Part shown: positions 46,323 to 55,193 of the stretch, piece after piece
Layout: every line of letters starts with the position of its first letter
How positions within the stretch are numbered: the first letter of the stretch is position 1
From: Noviherbaspirillum sp. UKPF54
GTDB lineage: Bacteria; Pseudomonadota; Gammaproteobacteria; Burkholderiales; Burkholderiaceae_D
NCBI RefSeq assembly: GCF_007874125.1
Contig: NZ_CP040128.1
Coordinates: 3,472,001 to 3,536,000, forward strand
Reading direction: 5' to 3'
Length of the DNA: 64,000 nucleotides
Program-made: the position numbers and the translations under genes
Notes under the pieces: generated by a model
What the model saw: the letters and a program-made list of their open reading frames with translations, nothing else
Databases searched by the model: none
Told to the model about the DNA's origin: nothing

Positions 46323-48452
46323 TCAGGGCAGGTAGTTGAGCCCTTCCGGCAGCGGCGGATTGACCGGCACCTCGAAGAACGGCCCGGCGCCGTCCGGGTC
46401 GATCACCGTGGCGCCGCCGGATGCGAGGAACACCGCCATCTGCTGCTGCGCACCCACCGCGTACGGCGCCGCGGCCGGGACGCCGATGTTGGTCAGGAAG
46501 GTGTGCGGATTCTTCGGCACGCCCGGGTTCGCGGCGACCGCCAGGTCGTTGCGGAACAGCGCGGCATTGGCCGCCAGATCGCCGGCGCGCAGAATGGCGG
46601 TCGTGGTCGGGTTGGGCACGGTGCCGTCGCCCCTGGCGAACTGGAACAGCACCGGCTTGGCCGCATTGCCCGGCAGCGGCTGCTTGCGGATGAAGGGGGC
46701 GTACGCCACCGGATTGCCCGCCTGCTGCACCCACTCGTTGCGATCCAGCAGCTCGGCGATGGCCATTGCGCCGGGCACGTTGTTGACGACCGGCGGCTGG
46801 TTGCGCAACGGGATGTTCTCGTTGAACGCGATGCCGCTTGCATCGGCGACGTTGATCAGCGACGGCACGCGCGTGGCCAGCGCAAAGCCGGTCAGCGGAC
46901 GGAATCCGCCGAGCCGCGCCACTTCCGCGATCGAACCGCCCGCCACGTTCGGCACGCCGGCCTTGAGGTTGGGTTCGACGCCGAGCAGGATGGTGCCGTA
47001 GATGCCGCCGAACGACTGGCCCGCATAGTAGATGCGCTGCGCATCGAGGTCGGCCGTGCCGTCGCCGTCGATGTCCATGCCGACCTCGACTTCGCGCACC
47101 AGCTGCATGATGTCGATCACGGTCTGGCGCAGGCCGTCGCGATTGCTGATGATGGTGCGCGGCGGCGCGGCGTTGACGCCCTCGGTCGAATCGATGACGC
47201 CGTTGCCGTCCTGGTCGATGCCGCGCCCGCCGGCGCTGATCGTGACCGGCTCGCCTGTGGCGCGCTGCACGGTGAGCGTGCCGAGCGCGCCGCCGCCGTG
47301 GCCGACCACGTTGATCGACAGCGTGGCGATGCCGCGCGAGGCGAGCACCGAGGCGACCGCCCACGGCGCGCCGTACATGCTGTCGGTGAAGCCGTGGCCG
47401 AAGATCGCCACCGGCCAGCCGGCGGCCGGCTTGGCGCCGGCGGGAACGAACAGCTGGAACATCAATGCATTGCTGCCCTGCTGCTGCGGCTGGCCGGTCA
47501 GCGTGCCGGTGGCGGGGATGAACTTGCCCGAGGTCTGGTAATCGGGAGATGTGAAGCTCCCGTAGGCGATTTGCCCGACCGCGCCCGGGACCACGTGCAG
47601 CGCCGCCAGCGGCAAAGCCGATGACGTGAGTATGGGCGCGGCTTTATTCTGCCGGTTGAACTGCATGCCGGTGATGCCGGGCAGCGGGAACACGGCGCGC
47701 ACCGTGTTGCCGGCGCTGCTGCCGACCATGAAGCTGGCCGGCGCCGGCGTGCTTTGCTTGATCCGGCGCATGATCTTATACAAGTCGGCGCTGATGCTTT
47801 GCGTGGTAAACAGGCTGGCCGCCACCAGGTGGTACTTGCCGGCATGACGCGTACTTGCCGCATCGCGCAGCTCGCGCAGGTACTCGCTGCTGTCGCGGCT
47901 TTGCCCGGCGCCGAACATGTCGCCCAGGCCGTGCGACTTGATCGGCTTGCCGCTCGCATCGCGCACGCCGTCGGTAACGACCAGCAAATAGCGCGAATGC
48001 TCGTTGAGCAAGGCGTCCGACTCGACGGCCAGCGTCCGGGTTTGCGGATCCCACAGCACCTGGTTGATGCCGATTTTCTGGCCGGCGCCGGCCTGCGTCA
48101 GGGTGTCGCCCAGGTTCAGCAGGAAGATCGTGTCGCTGTTGACGCTGCCCACGTCGATATCGCCGGTAAACGGGATCGTGATGCGCGGCTGTGTCGAAAA
48201 GCCGTCGAGCGTGTTGATCACGTCGATGTCGGCGCAGTCGCTCGGACGCACCGCGCAATCGGGCTTGGGCAGGTTGACGCGGCGGTAGGTGTTGTGCGAC
48301 CAGTCCGCCACCGTGAAGCGGTTGGACGGGAACGGGCTGGCTGCCGGGTCGGACAGGTCGAACTTGACGCTGACGCCGTCGGCCAGCGCCGCCAGCGGCA
48401 GGCACGACAATAGCAGGGTGGCCGCCAGCCGGCGGCCAGATGAACGGTGCAT
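46323..48452 (-). CDS. Secreted alpha/beta hydrolase (lipase/esterase-like)
   Basis: 709 residues. Signal peptide (MHRSSGRRLAATLLLSCLPLAALA). The N-terminal part (SNRFTVADWSHNTYRRVNLPKPDC, NTLDGFSTQPRITIPFTGDIDVGSVN) matches a bacterial lipase N-terminal domain with immunoglobulin-like fold; the catalytic domain has GHGFTDSMYG and the nucleophile elbow GQSFGG. Two EF-hand-like calcium loops (DQDGNGVIDSTE; DIDGDGTADLD) are inserted. Catalytic Asp and His are not certain. Substrate likely a lipid or polyester, unproven. Confidence 0.85.
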   Translation of the reverse strand: MHRSSGRRLAATLLLSCLPLAALADGVSVKFDLSDPAASPFPSNRFTVADWSHNTYRRVNLPKPDCAVRPSDCADIDVINTLDGFSTQPRITIPFTGDIDVGSVNSDTIFLLNLGDTLTQAGAGQKIGINQVLWDPQTRTLAVESDALLNEHSRYLLVVTDGVRDASGKPIKSHGLGDMFGAGQSRDSSEYLRELRDAASTRHAGKYHLVAASLFTTQSISADLYKIMRRIKQSTPAPASFMVGSSAGNTVRAVFPLPGITGMQFNRQNKAAPILTSSALPLAALHVVPGAVGQIAYGSFTSPDYQTSGKFIPATGTLTGQPQQQGSNALMFQLFVPAGAKPAAGWPVAIFGHGFTDSMYGAPWAVASVLASRGIATLSINVVGHGGGALGTLTVQRATGEPVTISAGGRGIDQDGNGVIDSTEGVNAAPPRTIISNRDGLRQTVIDIMQLVREVEVGMDIDGDGTADLDAQRIYYAGQSFGGIYGTILLGVEPNLKAGVPNVAGGSIAEVARLGGFRPLTGFALATRVPSLINVADASGIAFNENIPLRNQPPVVNNVPGAMAIAELLDRNEWVQQAGNPVAYAPFIRKQPLPGNAAKPVLFQFARGDGTVPNPTTTAILRAGDLAANAALFRNDLAVAANPGVPKNPHTFLTNIGVPAAAPYAVGAQQQMAVFLASGGATVIDPDGAGPFFEVPVNPPLPEGLNYLP

Positions 48453-48661
48453 GCTTGTCTCCTCTTTTCGGATTGTTTTTGCTGTGGGGGATCAAGCCGA
48501 CCGCCATCGAAGGCAGCGGTGGGCTTAACCTTTGTCACAGTAGCGAGGTATCAAGCAAGAAATCTTGTTGGTTCTCAAGTTTATGCTTGTGACATCGAAA
48601 CTGGCACCGCAAGGTCAATGCCACCTTGCCGGCGCCAGGAAGAGGAGAAAGAGCACTGCGT

Positions 48662-48994
48662 TCAGCGGGCGTGGTCGATCTGCGCCAGCGCTTCGCGAAT
48701 GGCGCGCGCGTCCTCCGGGCGCACCAGACGGGCGACTTCCTTGCCGTTGTCCAGGAAAATCAGCGTGGGCCACAGCTTGACCCGGTAGGAGCGGCCCAGC
48801 GGACGTCCCCTGCCATCCTCGACCTTGATGTGCTGCACCTGCGGATGGGCGGCGAAGGCGTCCGTCAGCAGCGGTTGCGCGGCCAGGCAGAAGCCGCACC
48901 AGGGCGCGCCGAATTCGAGCACGGCAGGACCCGCGAGCCCATCGATTTGGGCGCGTTCCGGTTCGGTCGCGGCATAGACATTGTTCATCGCCAT
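48662..48994 (-). CDS. Thioredoxin family protein
   Basis: 110 residues, cytoplasmic. The active site WCGFC (about 33-37) sits in LEFGAPWCGFCLAAQP, and the cis-Pro is in WPTLIFLDNG. The intervening residues GF differ from GP of thioredoxin 1, so redox potential may differ. GGAGGCC precedes the ATG. Confidence 0.92.
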   Translation of the reverse strand: MAMNNVYAATEPERAQIDGLAGPAVLEFGAPWCGFCLAAQPLLTDAFAAHPQVQHIKVEDGRGRPLGRSYRVKLWPTLIFLDNGKEVARLVRPEDARAIREALAQIDHAR

Positions 48995-49037
48995 GTTGGC
49001 CTCCTCGCTGTTGCGGAAAATGCGTTCGCTCTTCAGC

Positions 49038-49706
49038 TTAGCAGCTGTGCGGAGCCGGCGCCGGCGGGCGGAAAGCCAGCTGCTGCGTCACGAAGCCGTT
49101 GAATGCCTCCAGCAGGGGCTGGTATTTCGCCTCGTCCCTTTCCAGCTGCACCAGCGCGTAACATGCCGCTTCCAGCGTGGACAACTGGTGCGCGCCATGC
49201 GCCTTGCGGATCAGGTAGCGCGAGGCCGGCGCGTCATGCAGGGCCAGACGCGGCAGCGTTTGCAGCAGCGGATTGGCATAGAGCATTTTGCGGCTCTTGC
49301 GCCAGGTGCCGTCCAGCACCACCAGCCGCAGCCGGCCGGGATTATCCAGCGCCACGCCAGCCAGGGGCGGCGACGGCATCAGCGCGGCGCCCGCCGGCGT
49401 GTCGGGGTAAAGCAGGATCGCCTGCCGTGACTGGGCATGCGGGTCGGCCGCTTGCGCAAATGGCGCGTGCAGCAGCGCCTTTAACTCCTGTTCGTCGAAC
49501 GTTTCGCCGACGGCAATCCGGCTATGCGGCAGGCTCAGGTGCAGCAGCGGCGCGCTGCCCTTGGCGTGGCCGGCTTCCAGCGGATGCTGCAACACCAGCA
49601 CCTCGACCGCATGCGTCACCGGCGTCACCCAGCGGCAGATGCAAGCCGGCTGCGCCCGGCGACAGCGGGCGCAGACCAGGCGGCGGGCAGGATGAAGCGA
49701 GGTCAT
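49038..49706 (-). CDS. DTW domain protein (tRNA-uridine aminocarboxypropyltransferase)
   Basis: 222 residues. CARCRRAQPACIC is the Zn-binding Cys cluster and LDGTWRKSRKM the DTW motif; LPHSRIAVGETF and LEAACYALVQLERDEAKYQPLLEAF complete the TapT/DTWD family signature. These enzymes place acp3U in tRNA using SAM. The ATG overlaps the stop of the EamA gene (ATGA), so translation is coupled in a three-gene operon. Confidence 0.92.
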   Translation of the reverse strand: MTSLHPARRLVCARCRRAQPACICRWVTPVTHAVEVLVLQHPLEAGHAKGSAPLLHLSLPHSRIAVGETFDEQELKALLHAPFAQAADPHAQSRQAILLYPDTPAGAALMPSPPLAGVALDNPGRLRLVVLDGTWRKSRKMLYANPLLQTLPRLALHDAPASRYLIRKAHGAHQLSTLEAACYALVQLERDEAKYQPLLEAFNGFVTQQLAFRPPAPAPHSC

Positions 49707-50545
49707 GGATGCCGGTTCAGGATGACCAGCGCGATTCCTCCCAGAATCGCCACCGCCGCCAGCACGATGCGCAGCGTGACGGGCTCGCCGAGGAACAGGA
49801 TGCCGCCCAGCGCGGCGATGACCGGTACGCTGAGCTGCAAGGTCGATGCCGTCGTCGCCCGCAGCGCCGGCAGCACGGCGTACCACAGCGCATAACCGAG
49901 GCCCGAGGTCAGCGCCCCGGAGGCGACGGCATAACCGGCGCCGGCCGCATCCAGCCGGGCGCCGCCCGCCATGGCGAGGCTGAGCGCAACTGCAAGCAGC
50001 GTCGCGCGGCAAAAATTGCCGGCCGTGACAGCGGTCGGATCGCCCGCGCCTTTGCCGCGCAGCGAATAGATGCCCCAGGCGACGCCGGCGGCCAGCATCA
50101 GCAGCGCGCCCTGCAGCGGCGGCGCCGCCAGACCCGGCAGCAAGAGGCCGACCAGCCCGCCGAGCGCCAGCAGCAGGCCCAGCAGCTGCAAGGCGCGCAG
50201 GCGCTCGCCGCTCCAGATGCCGTAGCCGATCATGGTGGCCTGGACCGCGCCGAACAGCAGCAGCGCGCCGGTGCCGGCCGGCAGGCTGAGGTAGGCATAG
50301 GAAAAGCCGGCGGCATACGCAAACAGCGCCAAGGCCGACCGCCAGCTGCCATGCCCAGCCAGGCGCGCGCCGCGCAGGCGCACCAGGAGCCAGAGCATGA
50401 GCGCGCCGGATGCGATGCGGATCGTGGTGAAGCTGGCCGCGTCGATGGCGGTGTGCCTGAGCGCGGCGCGGCACAGCAGGGAATTGCCGGCGAACGCGAT
50501 CATCGTGACCGCGATCAGCGCGGCCAGGGCGAGCGGGCGCCTCAT
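49703..50545 (-). CDS. EamA/DMT superfamily transporter
   Basis: 280 residues with about ten membrane helices in two EamA repeats (about 5-130 and 140-275). LRHTAIDAASFTTIRIASGALMLW and LSVPVIAALGGILFLGEPVT are typical. Substrate unknown. Start at MRRPLALAAL because its ATG overlaps the VOC stop by 4 bp (ATGA). Confidence 0.9.
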   Translation of the reverse strand: MRRPLALAALIAVTMIAFAGNSLLCRAALRHTAIDAASFTTIRIASGALMLWLLVRLRGARLAGHGSWRSALALFAYAAGFSYAYLSLPAGTGALLLFGAVQATMIGYGIWSGERLRALQLLGLLLALGGLVGLLLPGLAAPPLQGALLMLAAGVAWGIYSLRGKGAGDPTAVTAGNFCRATLLAVALSLAMAGGARLDAAGAGYAVASGALTSGLGYALWYAVLPALRATTASTLQLSVPVIAALGGILFLGEPVTLRIVLAAVAILGGIALVILNRHP

Positions 50546-50970
50546 TGCGGTTCTGCCCATTGCGGATTCCATGCGACTTCCCACACGTGCCCGTCGGGGT
50601 CCTGGAAATAGCCGGCGTAGCCGCCCCAGAAGGTGTCGTGCGCCGGCTTGACGATGACGGCGCCGGCGCTTTGCGCCTGCCGCATCACGCCGTCAACGTC
50701 CTCCCTGGACGCAACGTTGTGGCCGAGAGTCAGGTCGGTGGCACTCGGGGGCGATTGCGCCAGGCCGGTGTCGTGCGCAATGCTGGCGCGCTGCCAGAGC
50801 GCGAGCTTCACGCCGGCCTGCAAGTCGAAAAAGGCGACGGCACCGTGGGCGAATTCTTGCCCGACGATGCCTTGCGTGGACAGGCCGAGGCCGTCGCGGT
50901 AGAAGCGCAGCGCGCGCTCCAGGTCGTCGACGCCGAGGGTAATGACGGTGATGCGCGGTTTCATCTGCAT
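50542..50970 (-). CDS. VOC family protein (glyoxalase/bleomycin-resistance fold)
   Basis: 142 residues. MKPRITVITLGVDDLERALRFYRDGLG, the internal NVASREDVDGVMRQAQSAG repeat and GYFQDPDGHVWEVAWNP are typical of metal-binding VOC proteins of unknown specificity. GGAG precedes the ATG at 50970 (MQMKPR). First gene of the operon with EamA and DTW genes. Confidence 0.9.
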   Translation of the reverse strand: MQMKPRITVITLGVDDLERALRFYRDGLGLSTQGIVGQEFAHGAVAFFDLQAGVKLALWQRASIAHDTGLAQSPPSATDLTLGHNVASREDVDGVMRQAQSAGAVIVKPAHDTFWGGYAGYFQDPDGHVWEVAWNPQWAEPQ

Positions 50971-51148
50971 GGTCTCCATCCTGGTTCGCCGGCGGCAGGA
51001 AGCGGATGGCGGCACCGCGTCCGGATAATGCCGGGCGTGGGCAACATCCTACACCGGGAGCGGAAAAGGCATGCCAGGCGCGCGCAAACTGGCGCATGCC
51101 GGCGCCGACCGCCGCGGCGGCGATCGGTGGCGGAACGGAAACCGGGAC

Positions 51149-51940
51149 TTACAGCTTGGTCGCGGAGATGATCTGGAAATTGCCGAAGAAGTAAGTGCTG
51201 CGTTCGCAGCGCCAGTTGCCGTTTTTTTCCAGGTGGCTGACGGGATCGTGGGTATCCCACAGCGCCAGGCCCAGCGGCTCGAACACCTTGAAGTAGGCCC
51301 AGCTCAGCGCGCGCAGCACGCGCACGCTGGGACGGTGGAATTCGGCGACGAACAGCTTGCCGCCCGGTTCGAGCAGGCGTCCGGCCTCGTTGAGCGCCTG
51401 CCCTTTCAGGTGGTGCGGCAGCTCGTGCAGCAGGAAGAAGATGACGTTGGCGGCGACGGCGCCGTCGCCCTGCTGCATGCAGGTGGCGTTTTCCTCGACG
51501 TACTCCACCTTGTCGGCGTAGGCGGCGAGCTTGCCCTTGGCGTGGTCGAGTTCGTTGGCGATCAGGTCGGCGATGATGACGCGCTCGGCGCCGCTTTGCA
51601 CCGCCGCTTTCACGACGCGCGGAATGACGTTGCCGAAGGCGCAGGACGTGATCAGCAGCTTCTTGTTTCTCAAGTCCATCTGGCGGATGTCGGCGACGAT
51701 CTTCGAGACCAGGCGGCGGTACTGGAACAGCAGGATGGCCGAGATAATCGGCTGGAAGTCGACGGCCTTGATGAGCCGCATGTTGGAATAGACCGGATAG
51801 ACATGCGCGCTTTCGGACGGCACGCCGGGCGCCATGGCGCGCACTACCAGCGCGCCGCGCGTCACGACAAAGAAAAACAGGGCAGTCAGGGTCAATACGG
51901 CGAATACGACAATCGCTGCGCTAATCATCCACGCATTCAT
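51149..51940 (-). CDS. Membrane-anchored SAM methyltransferase, RquA-like
   Basis: 263 residues. N-terminal transmembrane helix (about 5-30) then a class I SAM fold: QYRRLVSKIVADIRQ, ITSCAFGNVIPRVVKA as motif I, NVIFFLLHELPHHLKGQ, and GGKLFVAEFHRPSVRVLRALSW with FEPLGLALWDTHDP. These last two stretches closely resemble RquA, which converts ubiquinone to rhodoquinone for anaerobic respiration. The usual N-terminal W-A-Y region of RquA is absent, so it may be a paralogue. No adjacent quinone genes. Confidence 0.7.
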   Translation of the reverse strand: MNAWMISAAIVVFAVLTLTALFFFVVTRGALVVRAMAPGVPSESAHVYPVYSNMRLIKAVDFQPIISAILLFQYRRLVSKIVADIRQMDLRNKKLLITSCAFGNVIPRVVKAAVQSGAERVIIADLIANELDHAKGKLAAYADKVEYVEENATCMQQGDGAVAANVIFFLLHELPHHLKGQALNEAGRLLEPGGKLFVAEFHRPSVRVLRALSWAYFKVFEPLGLALWDTHDPVSHLEKNGNWRCERSTYFFGNFQIISATKL

Positions 51941-52250
51941 TACATTTCCTCAATAGAAAAATTCGATACCCTTCGGCTTCGGGGCAAGTTGAAGTTTATC
52001 GAGAGCAAGAGCAATGCCATGCTCTGCCAAGCAATCGGAAAGGCTTCATCATTCCATATGGCAATTCCAGCCGCCATGACGCGCAGTAGGTTTTTCTCGA
52101 AATGAAAAGGCGTTTTCCCGACAATTGGAAATCGGACGGCACGATTTGACGCCGCCCGGGGTGCTGCTGACCGGCGAAAAAAAACCGTGTCCATGGACAC
52201 GGTTTTCCCGGGGCGGCGGGCATGGTGGGCGCGGCCGGCGCGCCGCTCGC
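51941..52250. other. Intergenic region with terminator
   Basis: 310 bp with no supported gene. Contains the nemA-like terminator at 52173-52206 and is AT-richer near 52000-52100. Confidence 0.5.
52173..52206 (-). terminator. Terminator after ene-reductase gene
   Basis: Palindrome AAAACCGTGTCC/GGACACGGTTTT (52181-52206) followed on the minus strand by T8. Confidence 0.85.
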
Positions 52251-53363
52251 TCAGTCCGGCAGTGCCGGATAGTCGATGTAGCCGTGCGGACCGACACCGC
52301 CGTACAGCGGTGCATCCTCGAACAGCGGATTGAGCGGCGCATTCTCGCGGAAGCGGCGCACCAGGTCGGGATTGCTGATCAGCGGGCGGCCGAAGGACAC
52401 CAGGTCGGCGCGGCCGCTGGTGATCGCATCGATCGCCATCTCCTTGGTGTAGCCGTTGTTCACCATCCAGACGCCGGAATACAGGCGGCGCAAGGCTTCG
52501 TAATCGAACGGCGCGTTGTCGCGCGGACCGCCCGTGTGCCCTTCCACCACGTGGATGAAGACCGGATGCAGCTTTTCGAGCTCGCGCACGACGTACTCGA
52601 ACAGCGGCTGCGGCGCGGATTCCGACGAGTCGTTTACCGGCGAGACGGGAGAAATGCGGATGCCGGTGCGCTCGGCGCCGATCTCGCCGACCACGGCCTG
52701 CATCACTTCCAGCAGGAAGCGGGCGCGGTTCTCGATGCTGCCGCCGTAGCGGTCGACCCGCTTGTTGGAGCCGTCGCGCAGGAAGGCATCGATCAGGTAG
52801 CCGTGGGCGCCGTGGATTTCGACGCCGTCGAAGCCTGCCTTGATCGCGTTGGCGGCGGCGGTGCGGAAGTCATCGACCACGCCGGCGATCTCGTCGGTCT
52901 CCAGCGCGCGCGGCACCGAGGTATCGGCATAGCCGACGCCGGGGATATAGGTCTTGGCCTGGGCGGCGATGGCCGACGGCGCCACCGGCGCCTGCCCGTG
53001 GGGCTGGAAGGCGGTATGCGACATGCGGCCGGTATGCCACAGCTGCACGAAGATCTTGCCGCCGCGGCGGTGCACTTCGTCGGTCACTTTCTTCCACTCC
53101 GCGATCTGTTGCGGCGTATGCAAGCCCGGGGTGCTGGCGTAGCCTTGCGCCGTGTCGGACACCTGGGTCGCTTCGGCGATGATCAGCCCGACCGATGCGC
53201 GCTGCGCGTAATACTCGATCGTCATTTCGGCCGGCACGTTGCCCTGGTCGGCGCGGTTGCGCGTCATCGGCGCCATGACGATGCGGTTCTTCAACTCCAG
53301 CGGACCCAATTTGACTGGCTGGAACAGGGCATCTGCGAGGAATGGTTCGGTCTGTTTGCTCAT
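52251..53363 (-). CDS. nemA: Old-yellow-enzyme alkene reductase (NemA-like)
   Basis: 370 residues. FMN TIM barrel: LKNRIVMAPMTRNRA (about 22), QLWHTGRMSH, HGAHGYLIDAFL (catalytic His pair HGAH), DRYGGSIENRARF, and SFGRPLISNPDLV binding the FMN phosphate. This is the NemA group that reduces nitro-esters, N-ethylmaleimide and activated alkenes. Start at MSKQTEPF. A TetR gene lies 44 bp upstream on the same strand, giving a nemRA-like operon. Confidence 0.92.
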   Translation of the reverse strand: MSKQTEPFLADALFQPVKLGPLELKNRIVMAPMTRNRADQGNVPAEMTIEYYAQRASVGLIIAEATQVSDTAQGYASTPGLHTPQQIAEWKKVTDEVHRRGGKIFVQLWHTGRMSHTAFQPHGQAPVAPSAIAAQAKTYIPGVGYADTSVPRALETDEIAGVVDDFRTAAANAIKAGFDGVEIHGAHGYLIDAFLRDGSNKRVDRYGGSIENRARFLLEVMQAVVGEIGAERTGIRISPVSPVNDSSESAPQPLFEYVVRELEKLHPVFIHVVEGHTGGPRDNAPFDYEALRRLYSGVWMVNNGYTKEMAIDAITSGRADLVSFGRPLISNPDLVRRFRENAPLNPLFEDAPLYGGVGPHGYIDYPALPD

Positions 53364-53407
53364 GTTGTTGCTTGACTCACGGTTGAAGTGATGGAAAAGG
53401 CCGGCAA

Positions 53408-54007
53408 TCACGCCGGGCGAAGGAATTGGTTCAGCATGAGGCCGACGCTTTCGCGCAGGGACGCCACCGACTGCTCGATCTTCATGCGCAGCAGCGCGCC
53501 TTCCCACACGTCCCACATGAGGGCGGCCAGCACGGCGGCATCCATGTCGCGGCGCACCTCGCCCGCCTCCTGGGCGGCGCGCATCAGGTCCGCCAGGTTG
53601 GCGCGCCAGCCAGCCATGGCTGCGGCGAGGCGCTGGCGGCACAGGTCGCTGGACTCGGCCATCTCGGCGGCGAAGTTCCCGATCAGGCAGCCCTTCCAGC
53701 AGGGCGCGCGCTCGTGGTGCGCGATCATCTGATCGAAGGCATAGGCGATCGCCGCCAGCGGTTGCGGCGGCGCCGCGCTCATCATGGCGTCCCAGCTTTG
53801 CCCCACCTGCTCGGCGTACTGGTCGATGATGGCAGCGGCGAACGCCTCCTTGCTGTCGAAATGGTTATAGAACGACCCCTTCGGCACACCCGCCAGGTCA
53901 GTGATCTGCTGGATGCCGGTGGCGTTGTAGCCTTGCTGCGAAAACAGCTCGCGGCCGGCGGCGATGAGCTGGGTGGGGATAGCGGTTTTTCCGGGAGTGC
54001 GTGCCAT
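53408..54007 (-). CDS. TetR/AcrR family regulator (NemR-like)
   Basis: 199 residues. HTH at about 10-55 (TQLIAAGRELFSQQGYNATGIQQITDLAGVPKGSFYNHF). C-terminal domain has APCWKGCLIGNFAAEMAE, a Cys-x3-Cys pair in the place where NemR has its electrophile-sensing Cys. It probably represses itself and the adjacent alkene reductase until reactive electrophiles modify these Cys. A palindrome overlaps the predicted -10 (54013-54036). Confidence 0.88.
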   Translation of the reverse strand: MARTPGKTAIPTQLIAAGRELFSQQGYNATGIQQITDLAGVPKGSFYNHFDSKEAFAAAIIDQYAEQVGQSWDAMMSAAPPQPLAAIAYAFDQMIAHHERAPCWKGCLIGNFAAEMAESSDLCRQRLAAAMAGWRANLADLMRAAQEAGEVRRDMDAAVLAALMWDVWEGALLRMKIEQSVASLRESVGLMLNQFLRPA

Positions 54008-54012
54008 GGAAA

Positions 54013-54036
54013 AATTATATGACCAGTCGTCTTAAA
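54013..54036 (-). promoter_or_regulatory. Promoter and operator of the nemRA-like operon
   Basis: Minus strand has TTGCAT, a 17-bp spacer and TATAAT (54013-54018). Palindrome TAAGACGACTGGTCATA overlaps the spacer and -10, as expected for a TetR operator. The predicted start is about 54006, next to the ATG, so the mRNA may be leaderless. Confidence 0.6.
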
Positions 54037-54227
54037 ATGCAAACAGCCTTGCTCGGCCACCGCCGCGCGCTCCAATGCCGGGCATCGCCATTCGAATTGT
54101 CGGCATGGCTTACATTCGCCGACGAGCCTGCTATGATGATTTGCTTGCCGCAAGGCAAATTTATTCAACCTGCATCATCGCTGCGCCCAGCCGAAGGCGG
54201 AGCGCGCGAAGTCATATCGAGGGCAAC

Positions 54228-54581
54228 ATGAATCTGGAAGAAGCGCTGGCCAAGGAGGGAGAAATCAGGCCGAAGCTCCTCGCCGCGATCACCGGCAAAT
54301 ATCAGCTCGACGCCAAGGGCGTCGCCAGGGTCGACGCCTGTGCGCTCGGCAACTGGCTGCACGGTGAAGCGGAAAGCAAGTTCCCGCTGGTGAAAAGCTA
54401 TACGCCCTGCGTCGAAGCGCATGACGCTTTTCATGCCGAGCTGGAAAAAGTCGTACGGCAAATCAACCTGGGCGAGTACGAACAGGCGCAAGCGATGCTG
54501 GGCAACGGCACGCCCTGCACCAAGGCCTTCGTGGCGATGGTCGCGGCGACCAGGCAATTCAAGAAGGACGCCCGCCTCTAG
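54228..54581 (+). CDS. Stand-alone CZB (chemoreceptor zinc-binding) protein
   Basis: 117 residues, all helical. DACALGNWLHGEAES with CVEAHDAFHAELEKV gives the H-C-H-H pattern of CZB domains, which bind zinc and are usually attached to chemoreceptors or cyclases. Here it is alone, without transmembrane or partner domain. Could act as a zinc/HOCl sensor binding partner in trans. CGAGGGC precedes the ATG at 54228. Confidence 0.82.
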   Translation: MNLEEALAKEGEIRPKLLAAITGKYQLDAKGVARVDACALGNWLHGEAESKFPLVKSYTPCVEAHDAFHAELEKVVRQINLGEYEQAQAMLGNGTPCTKAFVAMVAATRQFKKDARL

Positions 54582-54684
54582 GGTTCGAACGCCCCTGCCC
54601 TGGTTCACCACATCCTCTAATGGCCGTGCGGCGGGTACAATCCCGCACGCCGCGCCGCGCGGCGCTTACCTCACGAGATTTTCC

Positions 54685-55140
54685 ATGGCCCGCCTGAAAC
54701 TTGAATTCCCCGAAGACCAATACCTCTATTCCACCCAGCTCACGGTGCGCGTGACCGACATCAACGGCGCCAACCACCTCGGCAACGACTCTATGATTTC
54801 GATGATTTCGGAGGCACGGGCGCGCTTCCTGTTCGAGTTCGGCATCGAGGAAACGCAAGGCGACGGCACCGGCATCATCGTCACCGACTTGGCCACCACC
54901 TACCGCACCGAGGCGCATGCGCGCGACCAGCTGCTGTTCGAGGTCGGCGTGATGGACTTTAACAAGTATGGCGGCGACATCACCTTCCGCATCACCCGTC
55001 CGCGCGATGGCGCGCTGGTGGCGATGGCGAAATCCGGTTTCGTATTCTTCAACTACCGCAGCAAGAAGGTGGTGCCGATGCCGGAACTCTTTTATCGCAA
55101 GTTCGCGAAGGTGAACTGGATCGACGGCAAGGTGGAATAA
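54685..55140 (+). CDS. Acyl-CoA thioesterase (4HBT hotdog family)
   Basis: 151 residues. MARLKLEFPEDQYLYSTQLTVRVTDINGANHLGNDSMISMISEARARFLFEFGI has the DINGANHLGND and EAR catalytic context of the YbgC-type thioesterases. The rest (TYRTEAHARDQLLFEVGV, GDITFRI) fits. Acyl substrate unknown. Monocistronic, convergent with the PEP-CTERM gene. Confidence 0.88.
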   Translation: MARLKLEFPEDQYLYSTQLTVRVTDINGANHLGNDSMISMISEARARFLFEFGIEETQGDGTGIIVTDLATTYRTEAHARDQLLFEVGVMDFNKYGGDITFRITRPRDGALVAMAKSGFVFFNYRSKKVVPMPELFYRKFAKVNWIDGKVE

Positions 55141-55169
55141 AAAAGCCGATGCGGCGACACCGCATCGGC
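55141..55169 (-). terminator. Terminator after PEP-CTERM gene
   Basis: GCCGATGCGG / CCGCATCGGC stem, 5-base loop, T6 on the minus strand. Lies 3' of both convergent genes. Confidence 0.85.
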
Positions 55170-55193
55170 CGGACCGCATTCCCGGAACGCGCC

